Source: Burkholderiaceae bacterium
GTDB lineage: Bacteria; Pseudomonadota; Gammaproteobacteria; Burkholderiales; Burkholderiaceae_B
Direction: 5' to 3'
Assembly (NCBI GenBank): GCA_023653055.1
Contig: JAMNXR010000016.1
Span: 1 to 64,000 of the forward strand
Length of the DNA: 64,000 nt
The stretch's first letter is position 1. Each line of letters starts with the position of its first letter. Both the position numbers and the translations under genes were made by a program. The notes below the pieces were generated by a model. That model worked only from the letters and a program-made list of their open reading frames with translations. It was not told where the DNA came from and ran no database searches. Below, one piece after another: positions 33,749 to 42,469 of this stretch.

Positions 33749-36255
33749 GATGCAAAGTGTCGCTCAACAGCCAAGGTAAAAAATCGTCGGCTAATTTCAT
33801 CGGAAAGCTGTGCGGCAAAAAGACTCAATGCACGGATCGTATCGACTTGTTTCAAGATCGCTTCTCCTTGTGGATTAAAAGTCGGCATTGATGCCATCAG
33901 CAACGCACTATCTGGCAGGTATCTGATCTCATCGGCCAAACTTCGCAAAATACATTGAATAGAGCGAGGATTGGTTTCGTCCGTCACCAACAAATCCATG
34001 AGCGCATGGACATCCTGCTGTCGCTGATAGCGCGTACGGTATGTAATCGAGCTATCGAACAATACTAATAAGGTTTCAAAGCCACGTGGTGTGTATGCAG
34101 CGGCATTTGAAAAGAATGTACACAATACTTCGCTCAGACTAATCAGTCTTTCAATCAAACGCCCGACCGTCAACATATGCCAACCTAGATCGCGCGTCAT
34201 TCTGTCAGATTGAAATCCAACTAAAGCCACAAGTTGAATACTGAGCGCATCCAAGACTTCAATCGTATCGATCGCCGTGCGAGACGGGGTGCGCAACACC
34301 ATCTGACGCATCGTTTGTGCGATTTCTGCATGCTCAGCGGGCAAGCGATCTCTGACAGCCTTGAGTGCGTGTTCAAGCGCATCAATATTATCAATCAAGC
34401 CACCTTGGTCCTTCTTTGCCAAACCACTGATTAAGGTGCGTCCAAAAATAACAGCAGACTCCGTCAAGCTCGGCGTATCCTTGGGGATCAGTTTATGTGA
34501 CTCACCCAGAACACTCATGACATCATTGAGCACTGGCAGACTATCTTGTTGGTTAGTACTCACCAGCACCAACGCTTCCTTGGCGAGACGCACCACCGAC
34601 TCGCAACGCTCGGTATACCGCCCAAGCCAAAATAAATTCTCGGCAGACCGACTCGATACGAGCTGCTCAGAGGCGGTCCAGCGAGGTATTTTTTCGCGAC
34701 TCGGCAGCATTGAATACGTATCGACTGGCTGCTCAGTCATCACCCACGTATCCAAGGTACTGCCACCACTTTGTATCGAAACAATATGGGGATCGACGGT
34801 TGCAATCCGTGTCATACCTCCCGGCAAAACTTGCCACTCCCCTTTCCCATCAGCAATGGCATACACACGCAACATCGCCGTTCGAGGCGTCACGCGATCC
34901 TCTTGCCAGGTCGGGGCCTGAGAGAAAGGCAAATAACTTTGGGTGGTGTACAAATCTGGCTGCTGTTCAATACGATCACGCCACATTTGACGATCTTTCT
35001 CGCTCAAGACGCTGGCGATTGCAGGCTGAAAATTTGTACGTGAGCTAGTCGAATACGTGGGTTTAATCACCTGCGTATCCAAATCCGGAGAAATATCTTT
35101 CCAGGCGGCAACCTCCCCACACCACCAAGTGTTGAGCGAGGGCATCTTAAGCGTCTCACCCAGCAGGTACTCGGAAATAGCAGGCAAAAATCCCTGAACG
35201 GCAGGCGACTCTAAAAAGCTTGTGCCAAGGGAATTCGCCATCACGACATTCCCTGCGCGTACAGCTTGAAGCAGACCAGGAACACCTAAACTGGAGTCTG
35301 CTCGCAGCTCTAATGGATCGCAAAAATCATCATCCAGACGACGCAACAAACCATGAATCGGCTGTAAGCCATGCAAGGTCTTAAGATACAACCTGTCGTT
35401 GCGAACCGTTAAATCTGCCCCCTCCACCAAAGGTAAACCTAAGTAACGCGCCAAATAGGCGTGCTCGAAATAGGTTTCGCTATAAGGCCCAGGGGTCAAC
35501 AAAGCAAAACGCGGTGTGTCTTGGGTGATGAGCGCCGCAGCAGTTTTCATCGAATCCAACAATCGCTTATAACTCGATGCGATATGTTGCACACGCATCT
35601 CGCGATAGGCTTCTGGAAACAACCGCGAAACAATTAACCGGTTTTCCAATACATAGCCGAGTCCCGAGGGTGACTGTGTGCGTTGACCGATCACCCACCA
35701 ACGCCCCTTAGGTCCGCGCGCGATATCAAAAGCCACTACATGCAGATGAACACCGCCAGGAGGCTGCACGCCTTGCATGGGTCGTAAATAACCGGGGTGG
35801 CCCAACACCAGTGCACTGGGCAAATATCCACCACGTATCAATCTTTGCTGCCCGTAAACATCCTGCACAATCGCATTCAATAGCTTTGCACGCTGCGCCA
35901 TACTCGTCGCAATGTTGCGCCAGTCTGCGGGCTCAATCAACATGGGCAAGGGATTCAAAGACCACGGCCGAGCTTGGTCTTGGTTATCCGCGTAAACGTT
36001 ATACGAGATTCCGTTTTGTTGAATCAGCCTGGCAATGGTGTCACTGCTGGCGGGCAAACCAGAAATACCGACCTCACCGAGATAGCCGAAAAATGTTTTC
36101 CACGGTTTGCGCAAGCCACCTGTTTGATCACGCAATTCATCGAAATGACCCGCCTTTGTCTCTGCGGTCAGGCTGCACACGGACGTAAAGATGCGCTCAA
36201 GCGCGTCTTTACGGGCTTGCTCAGCGTCTTTCTTGGAGGTGGAATCTACAGACAT
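33745..36255 (-). CDS. Circularly permuted ATP-grasp / alpha-E fusion protein
   Basis: 836 residues. Residues 1-515 form a circularly permuted ATP-grasp domain (PSGLGYVLENRLIVSRLFPEAY, LLTPGPYSETYFEHAYLARYLG, LRRLDDDFCDP, VLPGGMTRIA), predicted to make amide bonds using ATP. From about residue 530 follows an alpha-E helical domain (SSRSAENLFWLGRYTERCESVVRL). The stretch matching the glycine-rich loop of the stand-alone partner at 39824 (there KEVHGAGGYGMLVGP) reads VIKPTYSTSSRTNF here, without the glycines. Comparative genomics has linked these domains to peptide or metabolite modification; no reaction is proven. Lies 18 bases behind the DUF2126 gene. Confidence 0.9.
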   Translation of the reverse strand: MSVDSTSKKDAEQARKDALERIFTSVCSLTAETKAGHFDELRDQTGGLRKPWKTFFGYLGEVGISGLPASSDTIARLIQQNGISYNVYADNQDQARPWSLNPLPMLIEPADWRNIATSMAQRAKLLNAIVQDVYGQQRLIRGGYLPSALVLGHPGYLRPMQGVQPPGGVHLHVVAFDIARGPKGRWWVIGQRTQSPSGLGYVLENRLIVSRLFPEAYREMRVQHIASSYKRLLDSMKTAAALITQDTPRFALLTPGPYSETYFEHAYLARYLGLPLVEGADLTVRNDRLYLKTLHGLQPIHGLLRRLDDDFCDPLELRADSSLGVPGLLQAVRAGNVVMANSLGTSFLESPAVQGFLPAISEYLLGETLKMPSLNTWWCGEVAAWKDISPDLDTQVIKPTYSTSSRTNFQPAIASVLSEKDRQMWRDRIEQQPDLYTTQSYLPFSQAPTWQEDRVTPRTAMLRVYAIADGKGEWQVLPGGMTRIATVDPHIVSIQSGGSTLDTWVMTEQPVDTYSMLPSREKIPRWTASEQLVSSRSAENLFWLGRYTERCESVVRLAKEALVLVSTNQQDSLPVLNDVMSVLGESHKLIPKDTPSLTESAVIFGRTLISGLAKKDQGGLIDNIDALEHALKAVRDRLPAEHAEIAQTMRQMVLRTPSRTAIDTIEVLDALSIQLVALVGFQSDRMTRDLGWHMLTVGRLIERLISLSEVLCTFFSNAAAYTPRGFETLLVLFDSSITYRTRYQRQQDVHALMDLLVTDETNPRSIQCILRSLADEIRYLPDSALLMASMPTFNPQGEAILKQVDTIRALSLFAAQLSDEISRRFFTLAVERHFAS

Positions 36256-36273
36256 GGGGAATTGAACACTGAA

Positions 36274-39200
36274 TCATGGGTGGCGCCGCAAGTCGAGTGT
36301 ATAAGGAAATTCCGGCTCCGTGGTGTGAGGTACGAATGAAACCGAACCCGGCGTATGTTCAAGCCTGGAAAATCTTGCTAGTCGTCGACTTTCTGCCTCA
36401 AAGGCGTTCACGGGCAGCGTGTCATAACTCCGACCGCCGGGATGTGTCACGTGATAGCGACATCCACCCATTGAGCGAGAAAGCCAGTTGTCCACCAAAT
36501 CAAATGTTAAGGGTGCATGCACACCAATCGTCGGGTGCAACGCTGACGGTGGACTCCAGGCGCGATAACGCACCCCGATCACATACTCCCCTTCAGTCCC
36601 TGTCGGTTGAATACGTGGCACCACGCCATTAATTGCAATAGAAAATCTGTTGTCCACGTAACCGGATACTTTCAATTCAAGTCGCTCAACAGAAGCGTCA
36701 ACGAGGCGAACCGTTCCCCCAGCACCGCTTTCTTCACCCATCACATGCCAAGGCTCAAGCGCTGTGCGTAAACTCAGGCGCACCTCTCGGAGATCTGTCT
36801 CGCCAATTAGAGGGAATCTAAACTCAGCATGAGGTGCAAACCATTTCATATCAAAGTGAAATCCAGCTGCCTGAAGCTCGGACAACACATCTTGAAAATC
36901 CATCAAGATGAAAGTAGGCAGCATAAACCGATCATGTAGCTGTGTACCCCAACGTGTCAGACGCGTCTGGCCGGGCGGTCTATAGGTCGTTTTCCAAAAC
37001 CAGGCGACAAGTGCCCGAATAAGCAACTGCTGCACAAGACTCATTCGCGCATGAGGTGGCATTTCAAAACCACGCAACTCTAGCAACCCCAAACGTCCGC
37101 TTGGTCCATCTGGCGAATAAAGCTTGTCGATACTGAACTCCGCGCGATGCGTATTGCCCGTGACATCAATCAAAATATTACGTAACGCACGATCGATCAT
37201 CCAGGGCGAACACCCACCAGGGCGTTTCATTTGGGTATCTATTTCTTTTAATGCGATCTCCAACTCGTACACTTGATCATTACGCGCCTCATCTACACGC
37301 GGCGACTGGCTGGTCGGGCCAACAAACAAACCAGAAAATAAATACGACATCGAAGGGTGGTTATGCCAAAAGGTCAGCAAACTTGCCAGCACATCTGGAC
37401 GCCGTAAAAAAGGACTATCTGCCGGGCTCGCCGCCCCCATCACAAAGTGATTGCCTCCACCCGTGCCCGTATGACGGCCATCCACCATGAATTTTTCACA
37501 ACTCAAGCGCGTTTCATGTGCGGCTTGATATAAAAATTCGGTATGTTGAACAAGCTCCGACCAATTTTTTGCTGGGTGAATATTCACCTCTAAGACACCA
37601 GGATCAGGCGTCACTTGTAGCAGCATCATGCGGGCATCGCGCGGTGGCGGATAACCTTCCAGCACAATGCAAACATCCAGTTGCAGCGCCGTCTCCTCAA
37701 CGATTTGCAATAGTGCCAAATAGTCTTCAAGATGCGTCAGAGGCGGCATAAAAACATATAGCACGGCGCTCTCTGGCTCCAAAAACTCAAGCTTGGGGCC
37801 ACTGCTCCGGTTTGGATTACGCACTTCGACACACAAGGCCGTTCGAATCAAATTGGCATGCGACTCAAACTTCGCTGGGGCGACGGTCTCTGTGTGTGGC
37901 ACAGTCGATCTGTGCTGATGCGTAATAGGTGTCGATGTCCTCACCGAATCAAGCGCATCAATCTTGTCAAAAGGATCGCGATCAATTGGATAGCGTCGAT
38001 CCGTTTCGAGAGCCCATGGCAAAGAATCTAATGGCAACCTATATCCCATTGGCGAATCGCCGGGGAGCAAATACAAGCGCGCATCGCGTAAATACCATAC
38101 GCCAGATTCCCATCGGGTGATATCAGATGATCTCACACCCCTCAAAGACTCTTTGCGAGTGAGTGGCAACGCATAACCAACAGGTTCGTCGAGTCGATGC
38201 TCAAAAACACGACGCAATCGCGCGCGCTCCATTTCATCATTAAGCTTTGAGTCAAATGGATCGACATTGATTGGCAGAGTTCGCTCTTTCCACAAATAGT
38301 AAAAAGTATCTTCGTAACCCGCTTGAATGTGTTGGCGACTAACGCCCAAGCGGCCCGCAACCGCATGCAAAAAAGCGTGTGCATCAGACGTTGTATAAAA
38401 GTGCGGCTCTCGCTCGTCCGCAAAAAGCTCGGGATGTTTCCAGCACGGCTGTCCATCTGTGCGCCAATACGCCGATAAGGTCCATCGGGGTAACTGCTCG
38501 CCGGGATACCATTTGCCCTGTCCAAAATGAAGAAACCCTGTAGCACCATATTGTTGTTGCAGACGATGCATCAACGCGAGCCCCAAACCACGCTTGGTAG
38601 GACCTAAGGCATCGGTGTTCCACTCCGCACCATCCCGATCTAGAGCAGAAACAAAAGTCGGCTCTCCCCCCATCGTTAGGCGAACATCCTGCGCCTCTAA
38701 CCGAGCATCCACCTGCCCACCCAGTGCACCAATGCTCTCCCACTGTGCATCGCTGTAAGGTTTTGTCACACGGGGGGTCTCATGCACCCGCTGTGCCGTC
38801 ATTTGGTGCACAAACTCTACTTCACACTCTTCTAGCGCACCAGATATGGGCGCAGCTGACGAAGGTTCAGGAGTGCAAGCAATAGGAATATGGCCCTCAC
38901 CGGCAAGCAAACCAGAAGTTGGGTCCAGGCCGACCCAGCCAGCCCCCGGCAAATACACCTCACACCAGGCATGTAAGTCGGTAAAGTCCTCGGTCGCGCC
39001 AGACGGACCATCCACCGCCTCGACATCTGGCTTCAATTGAATGAGGTAACCTGAGACAAAGCGTGCCGCTAAACCAAAGTGACGAAACAACTGCACCAGC
39101 AACCAGCCCGAATCACGACAAGAGCCAGAAGCGAGCGACAGTGTTTCCTCTGGGGTTTGTACACCTGGCTCCATCCGAACGGTATAGCCCACCTTGCGGT

Positions 39201-39657
39201 GAACGCGGCTATTGAGCTCAACTAAAAAATCAATGCTTCGGCGCTCACGACGAGGCACATTTTTAAAAAATGTTGTGAGCTGTGGACCCATTGGTGCAGC
39301 GACCAAATAAGGCGCAAGTTCTGCTTTGAGCTCTGGTGAATAGCTAAAGGGAAAGCGTTCAGACCCAGGCTCAAGAAAAAAATCAAATGGGTTGTAAACC
39401 GCGATTTCCGCCACAAGGTCAACAACAACTTCAAATGTGCGCGTTTTCTCCGGAATCACAACACGAGCGAGATAATTTGCAAAAGGATCTTGCTGCCAAT
39501 TCAGGAAATGCATCGCTGGCTCTATCCGGAGCGCATACGAAAGTATGCGGGTGCGGCAGTGTGGCGCAGGTCTCAGCCGAATCACTTGGGGACCCAGCGT
39601 GATCAACTGATCGTAGCGATACGTTGTAACGTGATGAAGTGCGACATGGATAGGCAT
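36274..39657 (-). CDS. Transglutaminase-like / DUF2126 putative amidoligase fusion protein
   Basis: 1127 residues, the largest protein here. Residues 1-290 are a transglutaminase-like region with the triad Cys in ASGSCRDSGWLL (about 179), His in FTDLHAWCEVY (about 229) and Asp in VGLDPTSGL (about 242). Residues about 320-1127 match DUF2126 (LTMGGEPTFVSA, AGYEDTFYYLWKERTLP, HTGTGGGNHFVMGA, LRGFEMPPHARMSL), a family predicted to be an amidoligase of the glutamine-synthetase-like fold. First gene of the minus-strand arm, reading from a sigma-54-type promoter sequence that ends right at its start codon. Confidence 0.92.
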   Translation of the reverse strand: MPIHVALHHVTTYRYDQLITLGPQVIRLRPAPHCRTRILSYALRIEPAMHFLNWQQDPFANYLARVVIPEKTRTFEVVVDLVAEIAVYNPFDFFLEPGSERFPFSYSPELKAELAPYLVAAPMGPQLTTFFKNVPRRERRSIDFLVELNSRVHRKVGYTVRMEPGVQTPEETLSLASGSCRDSGWLLVQLFRHFGLAARFVSGYLIQLKPDVEAVDGPSGATEDFTDLHAWCEVYLPGAGWVGLDPTSGLLAGEGHIPIACTPEPSSAAPISGALEECEVEFVHQMTAQRVHETPRVTKPYSDAQWESIGALGGQVDARLEAQDVRLTMGGEPTFVSALDRDGAEWNTDALGPTKRGLGLALMHRLQQQYGATGFLHFGQGKWYPGEQLPRWTLSAYWRTDGQPCWKHPELFADEREPHFYTTSDAHAFLHAVAGRLGVSRQHIQAGYEDTFYYLWKERTLPINVDPFDSKLNDEMERARLRRVFEHRLDEPVGYALPLTRKESLRGVRSSDITRWESGVWYLRDARLYLLPGDSPMGYRLPLDSLPWALETDRRYPIDRDPFDKIDALDSVRTSTPITHQHRSTVPHTETVAPAKFESHANLIRTALCVEVRNPNRSSGPKLEFLEPESAVLYVFMPPLTHLEDYLALLQIVEETALQLDVCIVLEGYPPPRDARMMLLQVTPDPGVLEVNIHPAKNWSELVQHTEFLYQAAHETRLSCEKFMVDGRHTGTGGGNHFVMGAASPADSPFLRRPDVLASLLTFWHNHPSMSYLFSGLFVGPTSQSPRVDEARNDQVYELEIALKEIDTQMKRPGGCSPWMIDRALRNILIDVTGNTHRAEFSIDKLYSPDGPSGRLGLLELRGFEMPPHARMSLVQQLLIRALVAWFWKTTYRPPGQTRLTRWGTQLHDRFMLPTFILMDFQDVLSELQAAGFHFDMKWFAPHAEFRFPLIGETDLREVRLSLRTALEPWHVMGEESGAGGTVRLVDASVERLELKVSGYVDNRFSIAINGVVPRIQPTGTEGEYVIGVRYRAWSPPSALHPTIGVHAPLTFDLVDNWLSRSMGGCRYHVTHPGGRSYDTLPVNAFEAESRRLARFSRLEHTPGSVSFVPHTTEPEFPYTLDLRRHP

Positions 39658-39666
39658 ACTTATTCA

Positions 39667-39683
39667 AAGCAATATCCATGCCA
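39667..39683 (-). promoter_or_regulatory. Sigma-54 (-24/-12) promoter for the minus-strand amidoligase arm
   Basis: Read on the minus strand: TGGCAT-GGATA-TTGCTT, preceded by C. GG and GC elements are separated by exactly 10 bases, the fixed spacing of sigma-54 promoters (consensus TGGCACG-N4-TTGC). The predicted start of transcription, 12 bases after the GC, falls at about 39657, the A of the ATG of the DUF2126 fusion gene. Confidence 0.75.
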
Positions 39684-39740
39684 GTTGAGGCCTCTTATCC
39701 AGGCCCTTGGACCCGCCCGCGTGACCGCCAGTGAGGGGCG
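39684..39740. promoter_or_regulatory. 57-base spacer between two divergent sigma-54 promoters
   Basis: GC-richer than the flanks. It contains GGCCT-CTTATCC-AGGCC (39689-39705), a small perfect dyad that could be a binding site. No clear NtrC-type or IHF site was recognised by eye. Confidence 0.3.
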
Positions 39741-39757
39741 TGGCATAGATATTGCTT
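39741..39757 (+). promoter_or_regulatory. Sigma-54 (-24/-12) promoter for the plus-strand ATP-grasp/alpha-E arm
   Basis: TGGCAT-AGATA-TTGCTT with GG (39742-39743) and GC (39754-39755) spaced by 10 bases. It is the mirror image of the sequence at 39667-39683 with one base changed, so the two form a 17-bp inverted repeat with one mismatch around a 57-base middle. Predicted transcription start near 39767, upstream of the ATG at 39824. Confidence 0.75.
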
Positions 39758-39823
39758 AATTAGACCAGTAGCCCGCGCTGAAGGTTGCGCGCAATCCCTG
39801 CGAACGAAGACGGACACCCTGAC

Positions 39824-41296
39824 ATGCGGCAAGCCACGCAAACCATGCTTTTGAACGATATTTTTGACGAAATGCTAGAGACCGCTCAAGCGCATACGTC
39901 TCTGTCGCCTGTCACGCGCGCGCATTACCAAAGCTTTGCGCATTGGCTCTCCCAACAGCCGGAGCAACTGATTGCCGCCCGCCGTGAAGAGGCTGAGCTC
40001 ATTTTCCGGCGTGTCGGCATCACTTTCGCGGTCTATGGTGACACAGATGGCACTGAGCGCACCATCCCTTTCGACATTGTTCCTCGGATCTTTCCTGCGG
40101 CAGAATGGGAGCGCCTTGAGCGCGGGCTTAGGCAACGGGTGCGAGCGATGAACATGTTTCTGCACGATGTCTACCATGATCAAAAAATTATAAAAGCTGG
40201 CATCATTCCTGCAGAGCAAGTACTCAATAACGCGCAGTATCGAACGCAAATGAAAGGCGTAAAAGTCCCGCTCGGCATCTACGCGCACATAGCAGGGATC
40301 GATATCGTTCGCGCCAATCACGGCGCACAGACGGGTGAGCTATTTGTACTCGAAGACAATTTGCGTGTGCCCTCAGGCGTTTCGTACATGCTTGAAAATA
40401 GAAAAATGATGATGCGCCTTTTTCCAGAGCTCTTTGCCAATCATCGCGTCGAACCTGTCGATCACTACCCAGACTTGCTACTTGAAACGCTTCGCGATAC
40501 GTTCAGAAACTCTGTACTTCGCCCTAACGTAGTCGTCTTAACCCCAGGCATGTATAACTCAGCCTATTTTGAGCATGCATTTTTGGCACAACAAATGGGC
40601 GTAGAGCTCGTAGAAGGACAAGATCTGTTTGTCAAAGATGATTGTGTATTCATGCGCACTACCCAAGGACCAAGAAAAATCGATGTTATTTACCGGCGTG
40701 TCGATGATGACTTTCTGGACCCTGAGGTCTTTAGACATGACTCCACGCTTGGACCTGCAGGGCTGCTACGCGCGTATCGGGCCGGCAACGTTGCGATCTG
40801 CAATGCCATCGGCACAGGTGTCGCAGACGATAAATCTATCTACCCTTATGTGCCAGACATGATTCGGTTTTACCTGAGCGAAGAACCCCTCATCGCAAAC
40901 GTACCTACCTTTCAATGCCGTAAACCTGACGAGCTTTCGTACGTGATTCAAAACATGGCCGAACTCGTCGTAAAAGAAGTCCATGGCGCAGGTGGTTACG
41001 GTATGTTGGTCGGCCCCGCCTCCAGCCAAAGTGAGATCGATGACTTTAAAGCGCGCGTACTCGCCAACCCCAATAACTACATTGCTCAACCAACGCTTGC
41101 CTTGTCAACTTGTCCAACCTATGTCGAGTCAGGCATCGCACCGCGACATATCGATTTGCGCCCCTTCGTTCTTTCGGGCGAACATGTCCGCATGGTGCCA
41201 GGTGGCCTCACCCGCGTAGCGTTGAAAGAAGGCTCGCTCGTCGTGAACTCCTCACAGGGTGGCGGCACCAAAGATACCTGGATTCTGGAGCACTGA
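39824..41296 (+). CDS. Circularly permuted ATP-grasp protein, stand-alone
   Basis: 490 residues from ATG 39824 (MRQATQTMLLNDIFDEM); a TTG at 39785 would add 13. The order of motifs (SGVSYMLENRKMMMRLFPELF, LTPGMYNSAYFEHAFLAQQMG, YRRVDDDFLDP, KEVHGAGGYGMLVGP, PGGLTRVAL) matches the circularly permuted ATP-grasp family, with the glycine-rich nucleotide loop intact near residue 390. Predicted ATP-dependent amide-bond enzyme acting in the cytosol. It is followed after 1 base by the alpha-E gene and sits behind a sigma-54-type promoter sequence. Confidence 0.91.
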   Translation: MRQATQTMLLNDIFDEMLETAQAHTSLSPVTRAHYQSFAHWLSQQPEQLIAARREEAELIFRRVGITFAVYGDTDGTERTIPFDIVPRIFPAAEWERLERGLRQRVRAMNMFLHDVYHDQKIIKAGIIPAEQVLNNAQYRTQMKGVKVPLGIYAHIAGIDIVRANHGAQTGELFVLEDNLRVPSGVSYMLENRKMMMRLFPELFANHRVEPVDHYPDLLLETLRDTFRNSVLRPNVVVLTPGMYNSAYFEHAFLAQQMGVELVEGQDLFVKDDCVFMRTTQGPRKIDVIYRRVDDDFLDPEVFRHDSTLGPAGLLRAYRAGNVAICNAIGTGVADDKSIYPYVPDMIRFYLSEEPLIANVPTFQCRKPDELSYVIQNMAELVVKEVHGAGGYGMLVGPASSQSEIDDFKARVLANPNNYIAQPTLALSTCPTYVESGIAPRHIDLRPFVLSGEHVRMVPGGLTRVALKEGSLVVNSSQGGGTKDTWILEH

Positions 41297-41297
41297 G

Positions 41298-42284
41298 ATG
41301 ACAAACATGCTCTCAAGAACTGCCGATCATCTCTACTGGATGTCACGCTACACAGAGCGTGCGGAAAACACCGCGCGCATGCTTGATGTCAATTATCAAA
41401 TGTCGTTGTTTCCTCAGTCCACTCAAACCGTCGAAAATACTTGGCGAGCCTTACTCGACATTTCTGAGTTGTCAGATGACTATGACTCTCGCCATGACGC
41501 GCTCACGCCACCGGGTGTGATGCAATTTATGGTGAGTGATATCAATAATCTTTCATCCATTATGCGTTGCTTTCAAGCCGCGCGCGAAAATGCACGCGCG
41601 GTACGTGGTGCTATCACCACAGAGCTTTGGGAAACCATCAACACCACCTGGCTCGAGGCTCAGCGCATGCTGCACACAGGCATGATGCAACGTTCTCCCG
41701 CAGAGTTTTTTGAATGGGTTAAATTTCGCTCACACCTGACGCGTGGCGTCAATAACGGCACGATGATGCGTGGTGAGGTGTATGACTTTATTCAGCTCGG
41801 TACTTTTTTAGAAAGGGCAGATAACACCGCTCGTTTGCTCGATGTCAAATTTCTTGCCGCAGCCGCCTCGCAAGACGAGCGTCTTGATGCCGTCGACGAG
41901 TTTTATTACTGGGCAGCAATTTTGCGTTCCGTTTCTGCATTTGAAAACTACCGTAAAGTCTACCGTGATGTCATCACCCCAGAGCGCATCGCCGAACTCT
42001 TAATTCTTCGCACCAACATGCCCAGATCGCTCGTTGCTTGCCTGCAGGAAATTGTCGACACGCTGGCACGCGTACGAAACATTTATTCAGGTAATACTCA
42101 TCATGCTGCGCTTAGCCTGCTCACAACATTAAGAGACCAGACAATTGAAGAGATCTTGGCGATCGGCCTGCATGAGTATCTGACAGAATTTTTAAGCCAA
42201 ATCAATCTCGTTGGCACCGGGATCAGCAAAGACTTTCTTGTTCCACTGAGCGATACCCCAGAGGAAGGCGACCTCGCCAGCTAA
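41298..42284 (+). CDS. Alpha-E domain protein
   Basis: 328 residues, almost wholly helical, beginning MTNMLSRTADHLYWMSRYTERAENTARML; the motif SRxAxxLxWxxRYTERxE is shared with the C-terminal part of the fusion protein at 33745-36255. Alpha-E proteins nearly always sit next to circularly permuted ATP-grasp proteins; a conserved Arg/Glu-rich surface suggests a catalytic or accessory role, unproven. Starts: ATG 41298, one base after the previous stop, or ATG 41307. The transglutaminase and Anbu-type peptidase genes that often follow this pair are absent here. Confidence 0.91.
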   Translation: MTNMLSRTADHLYWMSRYTERAENTARMLDVNYQMSLFPQSTQTVENTWRALLDISELSDDYDSRHDALTPPGVMQFMVSDINNLSSIMRCFQAARENARAVRGAITTELWETINTTWLEAQRMLHTGMMQRSPAEFFEWVKFRSHLTRGVNNGTMMRGEVYDFIQLGTFLERADNTARLLDVKFLAAAASQDERLDAVDEFYYWAAILRSVSAFENYRKVYRDVITPERIAELLILRTNMPRSLVACLQEIVDTLARVRNIYSGNTHHAALSLLTTLRDQTIEEILAIGLHEYLTEFLSQINLVGTGISKDFLVPLSDTPEEGDLAS

Positions 42285-42425
42285 AAAATAATCCCGACTG
42301 AGACTGGCTTAGCGTACAATGTGGTTACGGTACAACGTTCCAGTCCTCGTGCCGCGCTAAGCCCCAACTCTGTGGGCGCTCGCCTCCAAGGCGTTTTTAC
42401 TCCCTGTTCGTCTGCCCCGATTGGA

Positions 42426-42445
42426 GTCCGCATTTAGTTGCGGAC
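42426..42445 (+). promoter_or_regulatory. Hairpin in the leader of the rhlE-type gene
   Basis: GTCCGCA (42426-42432), 6-base loop, TGCGGAC (42439-42445), perfect. It lies 12 bases before the ribosome site GGAG (42458-42461) in a leader region of up to 185 bases. Possible RNA thermo- or autoregulatory element, or the end of a leader terminator lacking a T run. Confidence 0.4.
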
Positions 42446-42469
42446 CGGCACGACGATGGAGCTGTTCTC

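Noticed and set aside
34361-34921. 186-codon plus-strand frame opposite the ATP-grasp/alpha-E fusion
   Set aside because: Antisense to conserved codons of a recognised protein; its length reflects codon bias, not a gene.
39667-39757. Miniature transposable element or REP-like hairpin
   Set aside because: The inverted arms are fully explained by two divergent sigma-54 promoters with correct spacing; no target duplication is seen.
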